Assembly (NCBI RefSeq): GCF_026967985.1
Contig: NZ_JAPVBJ010000006.1
Span: 243,170 to 307,169, forward strand
Origin: Modestobacter sp. VKM Ac-2984
GTDB taxonomy: Bacteria > Actinomycetota > Actinomycetes > Mycobacteriales > Geodermatophilaceae
Length of the DNA: 64,000 bases
Reading direction: 5' to 3'
The notes beneath the pieces were generated by a model. It had not been told where the DNA came from. It was given only the letters and a program-made list of their open reading frames with translations, and did not search any database. A program made the translations under genes and the position numbers. Of this stretch, positions 32,935-41,021 are shown one piece after another. How positions within the stretch are numbered: the stretch's first letter is position 1; the number at the start of each line of letters is the position of its first letter.

Positions 32935-34056
32935 ATGAGCGCCCACAGCACGGCCCCGACGACGGGGCGGTTCGCGTGGCTCGAGCCCGTCAAGGGCCTG
33001 GCCATCTTCATGGTCATCGCCTACCACGTGACCCTGTACCTGAAGAGCGCGGACGTCGACGCCGTGCTCGGCCGGGCGAAGGCCGTCTTCGAGCTCTTCC
33101 CGATGCCGGCGTTCTTCCTCATCGCCGGGATCTTCGCCGGCCGGCACGGGGCCACCAAGTTCCGCGCGCTGTGGAAGCGGCGGCTGCTGCCGCTGCTGTA
33201 CCTGTACGTCGTGTGGTCGGTCATCCGGACCGTCTTCTACTTCGTCGTCCCCGGGCTCAACGGCGAGCTCGGTGAGATCTCGGCGACCGACCCGCTGGCG
33301 CTGCCGCTCATCCTCTTCTGGCCGAGCAGCAGCTACTGGTTCCTCTACGCCCTCTTCCTCTTCACCCTCGGCCGCTGGCTCATCGCCCGTGCGCCGGTCT
33401 GGGTGCAGCTGGCCGGTTCCGGGCTGGTCTCCACCCTCTTCACCAGCGGCCTGGTCGACGCGCAGAACATCGGCTGGAACCGGGTCGGGGCGCTCTTCTT
33501 CTTCTTCGTGCTGGGCGCGGTGTTCTCCCGGGAGATCCGGGACTTCGTCGCGCAGGCGCGGCCGGTGCACCTCGGGATCGCGTTCGCCGCCCTCGTCGTG
33601 TCCACCGCGCTGATCGTCCTGGGCTTCCGCTGGGTCCCGCTCGTGGTGCTCGTCGGGCAGCTCTCCGCCGTCGCCGTCGGCGTCCTGATCACCCGGTACC
33701 TGGTCCGGCTGCCGGGCTTCGGCATCTTCACGTCGATGGGCACCGCCAGCCTGAAGCTGTACCTGCTGCACCTCTACGTCATCGTCTCGGCGACCGCGCT
33801 GATCGAGCTGCTGGATCCGGCCTGGCCCCGGTGGGTCGACGTCGGCGTGCAGGTCGCCCTGGTGATCGTCACCGTCGTCGCGTCGTTCGGGCTCGCCCGG
33901 CTCACCAGCCGGGTGCGCTGGCTGTACGCCCCACCGGCCTTACTCCGCGGTCCACGGCGACGTGGGGCGCACCGAGACCCTGTCCCGAACGACCCGGAGG
34001 CGGCGGTCAGCCCGCAGCGCGACCTGACGCCCCGGCCCACCGAGACGAAGGAATGA
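32935..34056 (+). CDS. Acyltransferase family 3 membrane protein
   Basis: Polytopic membrane protein of 373 residues with about ten helices. It resembles the OafA/NodX-like acyltransferase_3 family, which moves acetyl or succinyl groups onto extracytoplasmic or lipid-linked sugars. The N-terminus has the family start FAWLEPVKGLAIFMVIAYHV with its conserved His, then FPMPAFFLIAGIFAGRHG and KRRLLPLLYLYVVWSVIRT. The hydrophilic C-terminus is basic and variable. A 154-bp gap upstream suggests its own promoter. The stop overlaps the following ATG (ATGA). A paralogue lies at 50927-51961. Confidence 0.9.
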   Translation: MSAHSTAPTTGRFAWLEPVKGLAIFMVIAYHVTLYLKSADVDAVLGRAKAVFELFPMPAFFLIAGIFAGRHGATKFRALWKRRLLPLLYLYVVWSVIRTVFYFVVPGLNGELGEISATDPLALPLILFWPSSSYWFLYALFLFTLGRWLIARAPVWVQLAGSGLVSTLFTSGLVDAQNIGWNRVGALFFFFVLGAVFSREIRDFVAQARPVHLGIAFAALVVSTALIVLGFRWVPLVVLVGQLSAVAVGVLITRYLVRLPGFGIFTSMGTASLKLYLLHLYVIVSATALIELLDPAWPRWVDVGVQVALVIVTVVASFGLARLTSRVRWLYAPPALLRGPRRRGAHRDPVPNDPEAAVSPQRDLTPRPTETKE

Positions 34057-35066
34057 CGATGCCCCGGGAACTGCCCGACCTCCGGCCGGGCGCCGAGCGG
34101 CGGCTCGTGCTGGCTGCGTCCACCGGCGGTCATCTCGCCCAGCTGGTCCGCCTGGCGCCGGGGCTCGGCGCCTCTGCCGACTCGCTCTGGATCACCTTCG
34201 CCACCGCCCAGAGCGAGTCGCTCCTGGCGGGCCGGAACGTCCTGCACGTGCCCTACATCCGACCGCGGGAGGGGCTGAAGATCGCCCGGGCGTTCCGGTC
34301 GATCCTGCCCCGGCTGCGATCGGAGGACTTCGACGCCGCGGTGAGCACGGGGTCGGCGCTGGCGCTGGCCGCGCTGCCCGCCGCGCACCTGGCCGGGATC
34401 CCGACGCTCTACATCGAGAGCGTCTCGCGGGTGAACGGCCCCTCCGTCAGCGGCCGGGTCCTGGCCGCGATGCGGTTCGCCCACTTGCGGACGCAGCACC
34501 CGGCCTGGGCGGGCGGCCGCTGGGGCACCCACCCGAGCGTCTTCTCGGCGTACCGGACGGTGCCCCGGGCCGACCGGCCGGAGGGGCCGCCGCGGCTGTT
34601 CATCACCCTCGGCACGCTCCGCGGCTATCCCTTCCACTCGATCATCGACCGCGTCCTCGAGTTCGGGCTGGCCGATGAGAACACGGTCTGGCAGCTGGGT
34701 GAGACGGAGCCCGCGACCGAGCTGCCGGGCAAGGTCCACCGTGAGGTGTCCGGCGCGGACTTCGACAGGTACGCGCGGGAGGCCGACGTGGTGATCACCC
34801 ACGCCGGCGTGGGGAGCGTCATCGGGCTGCTGGAGATGGGGATCTCGCCGATCGCGGTCGTCCGCCGCCGCGCGCGCGGTGAGCACGTCGACGACCACCA
34901 GCAGGAGCTGGCGTCGCTGATGAAGAGCAGCGGGATCGGCGTCGCCGTCGAGGTCGACGAGCTCTGCCCGGAGGTCGTCGCGGCTGCGGCCCGGGTCCGG
35001 GTGGAGGTCGACCCCGGTGGGCCCGGGGGGACCGGGACGTCGCTGTCGAGCGCCGACCTGCCGTGA
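34053..35066 (+). CDS. GT28-type glycosyltransferase, Alg14/Alg13-like fusion
   Basis: Protein of 337 residues in which an Alg14/MurG-N-like half (LVLAASTGGHLAQLVRLAPGL, with FDAAVSTGSALALAALPAAHLAGIPTLYIE) is fused to a GT28 C-terminal half (RLFITLGTLRGYPFHSIIDRV, ADVVITHAGVGSVIGLLEMGISPIAVVRRRARGEHVDDHQQELA). In Cps14F/G-type systems these halves are two proteins; here they are one chain. Likely transfers a sugar to a lipid-linked precursor. ATG 34053 overlaps the previous stop and has AAGGA close upstream. Last gene of this run. Confidence 0.9.
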   Translation: MTMPRELPDLRPGAERRLVLAASTGGHLAQLVRLAPGLGASADSLWITFATAQSESLLAGRNVLHVPYIRPREGLKIARAFRSILPRLRSEDFDAAVSTGSALALAALPAAHLAGIPTLYIESVSRVNGPSVSGRVLAAMRFAHLRTQHPAWAGGRWGTHPSVFSAYRTVPRADRPEGPPRLFITLGTLRGYPFHSIIDRVLEFGLADENTVWQLGETEPATELPGKVHREVSGADFDRYAREADVVITHAGVGSVIGLLEMGISPIAVVRRRARGEHVDDHQQELASLMKSSGIGVAVEVDELCPEVVAAAARVRVEVDPGGPGGTGTSLSSADLP

Positions 35067-35067
35067 C

Positions 35068-35099
35068 GGCCGCCGCGCGGTGCGCGGCGTGCGGCGGCC
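35068..35099. terminator. GC-rich hairpin between convergent genes
   Basis: GGCCGCCGC (35068-35076) pairs with GCGGCGGCC (35091-35099). Immediately downstream, GACCGGCCGGCC-type repeats can form more hairpins. The 112-bp gap lies between the GT28 gene (plus) and the ABC exporter (minus), so bidirectional termination is likely. Confidence 0.6.
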
Positions 35100-35178
35100 G
35101 GTGCGGGCCGGGCGGCGCAGGGGGTGACCGGCCGGCCCGCTGACCGGCCGGCCGGGGACGTCGGGGGAGCCCGCGGGC

Positions 35179-36981
35179 TCAGGTGACGGTGTGCCCCGCC
35201 TGCGAGATCGCGGTGATCTCGCGGAAGAACTCGTTGTCCCGCATCAGGACCGAGGGCGCGTCGATGGCCTGCAGCCGCCCGGCCCCCATCACCATCACCC
35301 GGTCGCAGATCGACAGGGTGGACACCCGGTGCGCGACGAGCAGGAGCAGGACCTCGCCCTTCATCCGGGCCAGGGACTCCTGGACCGCCTGCTCGGACAT
35401 GACGTCCAGCGCACTGGTGGGCTCGTCGAGGATCAGCACGTCGGGCCGGCCGGCCAGGGCACGCGCCAGGCACAGCCGCTGCCGCTGCCCGCCGGAGATC
35501 GCCGAGGCCCGCTGCCCGATGACCGTCTGGTACCCCTCGGGCCAGCTGAGGATCTCCTCGTGCAGCGAGGCCTTGCGGGCGGCCTCCTCGACCTCCGCGT
35601 CGGTGATGTCGTCGCGGTAGAAGCGGATGTTGTCCGCGACCGTGCCCCACAGCAGCTGAGGGCTCTGCGGGACGTAGGAGACGCGTTCCCGCCAGTCGCC
35701 GAGCCGGAAGTCGCGGGCGTCCTGGCCGTTGACCGTGACGGTGCCGCTGGTCGGCAGCCGCAGGCGCAGCAGCAGCTGCACGATCGAGGACTTCCCGGCC
35801 CCGGACGGACCGACGATGCCGATCACCTCACCGCGGCTGGCCTCGAAGGAGACGTCGTGCAGCACGGGCGCGGTGGTGTCGTAGGCGAAGTCGACGTGGG
35901 ACATGCCGAGCCGCTCGACGCGGGACAGCGGGTGGTCGCCGTCCTGCCGGGTGTGGCCGGCGTAGTGGTCGAGCGCGCGCCGCAGCCGGCCCATGTACGG
36001 GATCAGCTCGTTCATCCGGGTGGAGGAGGCCTGGATCCGCTGCCCGAAGGTCAGCGACCGGATGAGGATGAGGACGACGGCGCCGAGCTCGCCGATCGCC
36101 GTCGCCCCGGACAGGTGGACGATCATGAGGGCGAGCAGGAGCAGGAAGAAGGCGACGCTCTGGTAGAGCGCCGGCACGGCCCGGTTGAGGAAGCGGGTCT
36201 GCAGGAGCGGGCGGCGGACCTCCTGGATCATCTTCTCCACGGCGTCGCGGTAGGCCCGGTTGGCGCCGAAGACCTGGGTCTCCTCGGCCAGCTGGACCAT
36301 CTCCTGCACGCCCTTGGCGTACTCGACGTTCTCCGCGCTCAGCGCCCGGGCGTGGCCGCGCTGGCGGCGGGCCAGTGGCGCCAGCATCACGAACAGGACC
36401 GCCGAGGCCCCGATGAGGATGAGCGCCGTCGGGGCGCTGAGCAGGAAGGCGGAGGCGAGCAGCGTGAAGAACATCAGGACGGCGCTGATGCCCTCGGAGA
36501 GGGTGGTGACCGCCGCCGAGGCCTGGATCGCCTGCGTGGTCATCAGCGACTGGAAGTGCCCGTCGCGCTCGGCCGACTGGATCTTCCAGGACGCCGAGGT
36601 GAAGCGCTCGAACAGGTCACGCCGGAGGGCGGCCATCACCGACGCGCTCATCGACGCGGGCACGTAGGCGAGCCAGACCTGCAGTGCGCCGCGGAAGACG
36701 GCCAGCCCCAGCCCGACCGCGCAGAGGACGAGCAGGGGGGCACTGACCTCGAGCGGGCCCGGGATGGCGTCGACCTGCGTCTGTCCCTGGGAGAGCGCGG
36801 TGGCGAGGGAGGCGACGAGCGCCAGCAGCGCGGCCTCGACCAGACCGGCGATCACCGAGCCGCCGGCCATCACCGCGATGCGCGACTTCGACGAGCCGAG
36901 GAAGGGGCCGAACTGCTGCCAGGCGGTCTTGTAGCGCCGGACGACCCTGGTCGGGGTCGGCCACTGCTTCGGCAGTGACAA
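35179..36981 (-). CDS. ABC exporter, fused transmembrane and ATPase domains
   Basis: Half-transporter of 600 residues: a six-helix type-I exporter membrane domain (about 30-330) followed by an ATPase with Walker A GPSGAGKSS, Q-loop SYVPQSPQLLWGT, signature AISGGQRQRLCLARALAG, Walker B VLILDEPTSALD and the H-loop VAHRVSTL. It works as a dimer and may export a lipid-linked glycan, peptide or lipid made by the locus. The TTG at 36979-36981 is chosen because of the AGGAGGG just upstream; a GTG at 36997-36999 is the alternative. Its promoter region is shared divergently with the TupA-like gene. Substrate unknown. Confidence 0.93.
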   Translation of the reverse strand: MSLPKQWPTPTRVVRRYKTAWQQFGPFLGSSKSRIAVMAGGSVIAGLVEAALLALVASLATALSQGQTQVDAIPGPLEVSAPLLVLCAVGLGLAVFRGALQVWLAYVPASMSASVMAALRRDLFERFTSASWKIQSAERDGHFQSLMTTQAIQASAAVTTLSEGISAVLMFFTLLASAFLLSAPTALILIGASAVLFVMLAPLARRQRGHARALSAENVEYAKGVQEMVQLAEETQVFGANRAYRDAVEKMIQEVRRPLLQTRFLNRAVPALYQSVAFFLLLLALMIVHLSGATAIGELGAVVLILIRSLTFGQRIQASSTRMNELIPYMGRLRRALDHYAGHTRQDGDHPLSRVERLGMSHVDFAYDTTAPVLHDVSFEASRGEVIGIVGPSGAGKSSIVQLLLRLRLPTSGTVTVNGQDARDFRLGDWRERVSYVPQSPQLLWGTVADNIRFYRDDITDAEVEEAARKASLHEEILSWPEGYQTVIGQRASAISGGQRQRLCLARALAGRPDVLILDEPTSALDVMSEQAVQESLARMKGEVLLLLVAHRVSTLSICDRVMVMGAGRLQAIDAPSVLMRDNEFFREITAISQAGHTVT

Positions 36982-37131
36982 CTGCCCTCCTGAGATCACG
37001 TGCGCGGCCCCGTCCGGGGCGTGGTCAGGCAGAACCCTACCGTCGCCCGCTGGCCGTGCGGAGCGTCGTGGACCACACTGGCGCGAGGGCCTGCCTTGCG
37101 GCGCGGCGCTCCGTCTGTTGGAGTGTGCGCC

Positions 37132-38007
37132 GTGGCGCCGGTGCCGTTCTCTCGTCTCGACCTGCAGCGGCTGGTTCCCGTACAGCTGCGGCGGGCACGG
37201 AAGTTCTACCTCCGACACGGTCGGCTCCCTCCGCTGATGGGGTTCGAGACCTTCAACGACAAGGTGCAGTGGCGGGTCACCCGCGACCGGCGCGAGCTGC
37301 TCCGGACCACCTGCGACAAGCTGGCGATGAAGGAGCACGCGGCGCGGCTCGCCCCCGACCTCACCCGGACGCCGGAGACCTACTGGTTTGGCACCGACGT
37401 CGCCGAGCTGCGCGACGTGGAGCTCCCCGCGAACTGGGTGCTGAAGCCCAACCACGCGAGCCAGCGGGTCATCATCAGCGGTGGCCCTGCCGACGTCGAG
37501 GAGCTGGCCGAGCAGGTCGCGGGCTGGGTGACCGAACCGTACTGGCGGCGCAGCGGCGAGTGGGCCTACCGCACGGCGCGCCCCGGGCTCCTGGTCGAGG
37601 AGTTCATCGGCACGCCCGGTGAGGTGCCCGCCGACCTCAAGCTGTTCGTCTTCGACGGCCAGCCCCGGGTGGTCGCCGTGCACAGCAAGGACGGGGACGT
37701 GCACAAGGCCCGGTACTACAGCACCGACTGGGAGCCGCTGCCCTGGACCGGTGGCTACGTGCCGGGGCCTGACACCGCCCGGCCGGAGCGGCTGGCGGAC
37801 ATGCTGAAGGCGGCGTCCCTGCTCGCCGCGGACTTCGACATGATGCGGGTCGACTTCTACGAGCACGACGGGGTGCTGTGGTTCGGGGAGCTGACCCCCT
37901 ATCCCGCGGCCGGTCTGGCCCGGTACGAGCCCGAGCTGGACCGGCTGCTGGGCAGCTGGTGGGAGCTGCCCGTCACGGGCACGAGAGGGCTGCTCCGCCT
38001 CCGCTGA
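37132..38007 (+). CDS. TupA-like ATP-grasp protein
   Basis: Protein of 291 residues resembling the TupA-like ATP-grasp family, named after a teichuronopeptide biosynthesis protein. Recognisable parts are FYLRHGRLPPLMGFETFNDKVQWRV near the N-terminus, then CDKLAMKEHAA, NWVLKPNHASQRVIISGG, LLVEEFIGTPGEVPADLKLFVFDG and MMRVDFYEHDGVLWFGELTPYPAAG with the acidic metal ligands near the end. By analogy it may join an amino acid or similar carboxylate to a glycan precursor with ATP. GTG 37132 is preferred because TTGGAG lies 8 nt upstream; GTG 37123 is in frame. Converges on the ATP-grasp gene at 38025. Confidence 0.88.
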   Translation: MAPVPFSRLDLQRLVPVQLRRARKFYLRHGRLPPLMGFETFNDKVQWRVTRDRRELLRTTCDKLAMKEHAARLAPDLTRTPETYWFGTDVAELRDVELPANWVLKPNHASQRVIISGGPADVEELAEQVAGWVTEPYWRRSGEWAYRTARPGLLVEEFIGTPGEVPADLKLFVFDGQPRVVAVHSKDGDVHKARYYSTDWEPLPWTGGYVPGPDTARPERLADMLKAASLLAADFDMMRVDFYEHDGVLWFGELTPYPAAGLARYEPELDRLLGSWWELPVTGTRGLLRLR

Positions 38008-38024
38008 GCTGGGGCCGCCGGTGC

Positions 38025-39017
38025 TCAGGCGTGCCGGCGGTCCAGCAGGCCGTGGTCGATGTAGAAGCTCCGGACACGCGGGTCGGCCAGGAAGGACCCG
38101 TGGAACTGGAACACGTTCAGGTTCGGGACGCCGGCGTTCCCCTCGAGGACCAGCGGGCCGCGATCGGTGACGCAGACGTCCCAGCCGACGTGCGTGACCT
38201 CCGGGAAGGCCGCCATGAGCTCCCCGACCAGGTCGAGCACCTCGCCCCAGTGCGGCACGGTCTCCCCGGCGATCGGCGCCCCGGTGTCGGGGTGCCGGTC
38301 GTGGGAGGGGCGGCCGCGCCCCCGGGGACGTCCCACGGCCGGGCCGAGCCGCCCGGACCCGAGGTCGACGGCGCTGCACAGGCCGCCGGAGCTGACGTTG
38401 TCGACGGCGCCGCTGGCCGCGGTTCCCCACCGGTGGACGGCCGCGGCGACCACCGGGTCGCCGTCCGGCAGCCGGATGGCCAGCGCCCGCAGGGTGTTCA
38501 GTGAGCCCGGGTGGACCGCCCGGAGGTCCGGGTGCTGCTCCAGCCGCTCCTGCACGAGCACGGCGGCTCCCGGCTCGTCGGCGACCAGGCTCTCGACCCG
38601 CTCGCCCTCGACGATGCGGACCCCGCGCCCTCCGGCGCCGTCGAGGGGCTTGAGGACGACGCCGGCCGCGGCCCGCATCCGCTCCAGCGCGGCGGCGGAC
38701 CGGCCGTGCAGCACGCCGCGGAGCCCGACGCCGTAGACCTCGGGGGCGGACCCCGCGAGGCCCCGGGCGACCACGGCGTCGGCGAAGACGTTCTTGTCCT
38801 CCAGCAGCCGGGCGCCGGCCGGGTGGTTCAGCCGGCGCAGCCGGGCCTCGACCGCGGCGTCGCTGATGAACGGGACGGCGGGGTCCTGGATGCCGGGGTA
38901 GGCGTACCAGCGGTTGGAGAGGAAGCCCCGCCGCCACATCGACGGGTGCAGGCGGCCGACGTACTGGCGCCGCTCCAGGCGCGCCATGGTGCGCAGCAGC
39001 GTCGCCCGGCTGGTCAT
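38025..39017 (-). CDS. Sugar-transfer-associated ATP-grasp protein
   Basis: Protein of 330 residues like the ATP-grasp family found with sugar-transfer genes. Visible blocks: LLEDKNVFADAVVARGL, VVLKPLDGAGGRGVRIVEGE (ATP-binding loop), AVLVQERLEQHPDLRAV, SLNTLRALAIRL and THVGWDVCVTDRGPLVLEGNAGVPNLNVFQ with the metal-binding Glu and Asn. Such enzymes make acyl-phosphate intermediates and ligate them to an amine or thiol. The ATG overlaps the stop of the PP-loop gene (ATGA, 39014-39017), so the pair is translationally coupled. Substrates unknown. Confidence 0.88.
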   Translation of the reverse strand: MTSRATLLRTMARLERRQYVGRLHPSMWRRGFLSNRWYAYPGIQDPAVPFISDAAVEARLRRLNHPAGARLLEDKNVFADAVVARGLAGSAPEVYGVGLRGVLHGRSAAALERMRAAAGVVLKPLDGAGGRGVRIVEGERVESLVADEPGAAVLVQERLEQHPDLRAVHPGSLNTLRALAIRLPDGDPVVAAAVHRWGTAASGAVDNVSSGGLCSAVDLGSGRLGPAVGRPRGRGRPSHDRHPDTGAPIAGETVPHWGEVLDLVGELMAAFPEVTHVGWDVCVTDRGPLVLEGNAGVPNLNVFQFHGSFLADPRVRSFYIDHGLLDRRHA

Positions 39018-39754
39018 CCGGCGCTCCGGACCCGGCGCCGGGCGGCCCGGGCGAACCGGCGCGGGGTGCGGGCCAGCTTGCGACCGAGGACCAGGGGCGG
39101 GGGAGCGAAGGTGATCCCCTCCCGGTTGGTCAGCTGGCAGGGCCGGCACTGACCGCAGGGGAGGTCGCCCAGCGGGTCGTGGCAGAACCACCGCTGCGAC
39201 AGCAGGTCCAGGAAGCCGTGCTCGCGGGCGATCGCGGCCATCTCGCCCTTCGTCGTCCGGAGGACGGGGAAGGACCAGAACCGGAACATCTGCGCCTCGG
39301 GTGCGCTGCTGAGCGTGCCGCGGTCGTCGGTGAAGACCAGGCGGTGCAGCGCGGTGGGGCCGTCGTCGTGGGCCTGCATGCAGATCTCCACGTCCGACCA
39401 GCCCAGCGCCTCGGCGACCCCGGCGAGGTAGACGTACTGGCTGCCGATCCAGGTGCCGTTGCGCAGGATCGAGGCGTTGAGCTCCTGGAGCTCCGCCGAC
39501 GGCGGGAAGTCCCAGCGCAGGTGCAGCTCGGTGGGGGCCAGCATCGCCGGGTCGTCGAGCCGGGGCAGCAGCTGCTCGCGCATCCGGGCCATGGTGCTGA
39601 GCTCCAGCAGCGTGCTGCGGCGCTCGGGGTTGACCACGTAGACCGGCTGCACCGGCCGGTGCTCGACGAGCAGCGCCTGCATCAGCCGGAAGGAGGAGTC
39701 CCAGCCTCCGGTCCACAGCAGTCGGATGGGGGTGCGGTCCTCAGCGGCGCTCAT
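39014..39754 (-). CDS. PP-loop ATPase, QueC/7-cyano-7-deazaguanine synthase-like
   Basis: Protein of 246 residues with a PP-loop variant near the N-terminus (LLWTGGWDSSFRLMQALL, compare SGGxDS), a central domain with VEICMQAHDDGPTALHRL, and a C-terminal cysteine group (CHDPLGDLPCGQCRPCQL) like the zinc site of QueC. QueC uses ATP to convert a carboxylate to a nitrile via an amide. Here the gene sits between two ATP-grasp genes inside an EPS locus, not in a queuosine operon, so it more likely adenylates or amidates a glycan- or peptide-linked carboxylate (inference). ATG 39754 has GAGAGGA six bases upstream. Confidence 0.85.
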   Translation of the reverse strand: MSAAEDRTPIRLLWTGGWDSSFRLMQALLVEHRPVQPVYVVNPERRSTLLELSTMARMREQLLPRLDDPAMLAPTELHLRWDFPPSAELQELNASILRNGTWIGSQYVYLAGVAEALGWSDVEICMQAHDDGPTALHRLVFTDDRGTLSSAPEAQMFRFWSFPVLRTTKGEMAAIAREHGFLDLLSQRWFCHDPLGDLPCGQCRPCQLTNREGITFAPPPLVLGRKLARTPRRFARAARRRVRSAG

Positions 39755-39814
39755 CGCCGTCCTCTCGTTCGTTCCAGGGGTCACCGGCCGGCTGCGCTGC
39801 AGCCGGCCGCGGGG

Positions 39815-40948
39815 TCATCGGGGGGTGAGGGCGCGCCCGCTGCGCCGGACCACCCGGCGGGCGCGGTCCTGGCCCCGGGCGAGCATCCCGACGGCGACCT
39901 GCCGGGACACCCGGCCGGTGGGCAGCGGCACCCCGAGGCCCTCGAGCCGCTCCCGGGTGTCCGGGTCGGCGAGCCAGCCCTCGGCGGCCAGCATCTGGGA
40001 GCCGCGCAGGCTCCAGTGCACGTTGCCCTCCAGCAGCACGGGGCCGTCCGGACCGATCACGACGTCCCAGCCGAGGAAGCGCAGCCCGGGGAAGAGGACG
40101 GCGGCGCGGCGGCACAGCTCCGTGGTCTCCTGCCACAGGGGCAGCTGCCGGCCGGCGAACCGCTCGCCGGTGTCGGGGTGGTCGGTCAGGTCGCCCGGCG
40201 CGCCCTTGAGGATCCCCGGGCCCATCACGCCGGTGGTCACGTCGATCGGGATGCTGACCCCGCCGGACCCCCAGTTGTCGATCATGCCCCCGCGCCGGCC
40301 GAGGCGGATGCTCGCCCCGTGCACGTGCGACGTCCCGTCCTCGGCGACGGTGGTCAGGACGCGGCAGGTGTTGGTCGTGGTGGGGGCGAGCGGCTCGAGC
40401 TCGGGGTGGTTGCGCACCGCGTGCTGCAGGACGTAGCCGCTGACCCCGCGCTCACCGCCCGGGTCGAGCGCCGCGAGGACCTGCTCGAGGCTGGTCTCCT
40501 CCCCGGTGCGGGTGGTTGCCGTGCCGGTCGCGTGGTCGATCCGGTCGAGGATGACGATCTGCGCGCCCTGCCCGCCGCCGGCCGGCTTCACCACCAGCCC
40601 GGAGGGCCGTTCCCGGTCCAGCTCGGCGAGCACCTGCGGCACGGTGCGCATCGGGCGCTGACCGTCCCAGCTGACGCCCTGGACGCTGTCGAAGAACCCG
40701 ATGGTCGGCGGCACGGGCAGCCCGAAGCCGTCGGCGAAGCGGTAGAAGACCCACTTGTGCTCGGTCAGCACGTGGTTGCGGGGGTCGTTGACGACGTCCT
40801 GCACGAACCGGCGGTTCCAGTCGCTGCCGAGGTACCGGCCGGCGTCGGTGGTCGGGCGCCGGCCGTCGAACCCGTAGGCCGGGATGTCGGCGGGGCGGAA
40901 CCCCCACAGCCACACCAGCTTGCTGCGCTGCAGCCAGGTCAGGGTCAC
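39815..40948 (-). CDS. Second sugar-transfer-associated ATP-grasp protein
   Basis: Protein of 377 residues, a distant paralogue of the product of 38025-39017. Blocks: NHVLTEHKWVFYRFADGFGLPVPP, SGLVVKPAGGGQGAQIVILDRI, SGYVLQHAVRNHPELEPLAP, TTTNTCRVLTTVAEDG and FLGWDVVIGPDGPVLLEGNVHWSLRGSQM (metal site D/E/N). The spacing is that of a full ATP-grasp catalytic core. GTG 40946-40948 is preceded by GGGAGGAG. Starts 73 bp after the Wzy-like gene and reads into the PP-loop gene, so these probably form one transcript beginning with the Wzz-like gene. Confidence 0.88.
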   Translation of the reverse strand: MTLTWLQRSKLVWLWGFRPADIPAYGFDGRRPTTDAGRYLGSDWNRRFVQDVVNDPRNHVLTEHKWVFYRFADGFGLPVPPTIGFFDSVQGVSWDGQRPMRTVPQVLAELDRERPSGLVVKPAGGGQGAQIVILDRIDHATGTATTRTGEETSLEQVLAALDPGGERGVSGYVLQHAVRNHPELEPLAPTTTNTCRVLTTVAEDGTSHVHGASIRLGRRGGMIDNWGSGGVSIPIDVTTGVMGPGILKGAPGDLTDHPDTGERFAGRQLPLWQETTELCRRAAVLFPGLRFLGWDVVIGPDGPVLLEGNVHWSLRGSQMLAAEGWLADPDTRERLEGLGVPLPTGRVSRQVAVGMLARGQDRARRVVRRSGRALTPR

Positions 40949-41021
40949 GCTGCTCCTCCCACCGATGGGCTCAGGACGTCGCCGGGGTTTCCACCGGCCA
41001 CGGCATTGTGCCCGAAAACGA

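Noticed and set aside
35100..35160. Direct repeats GACCGGCCGGCC as attachment sites
   Set aside because: More likely part of GC-rich terminator structures; no integrase or flanking symmetry seen.
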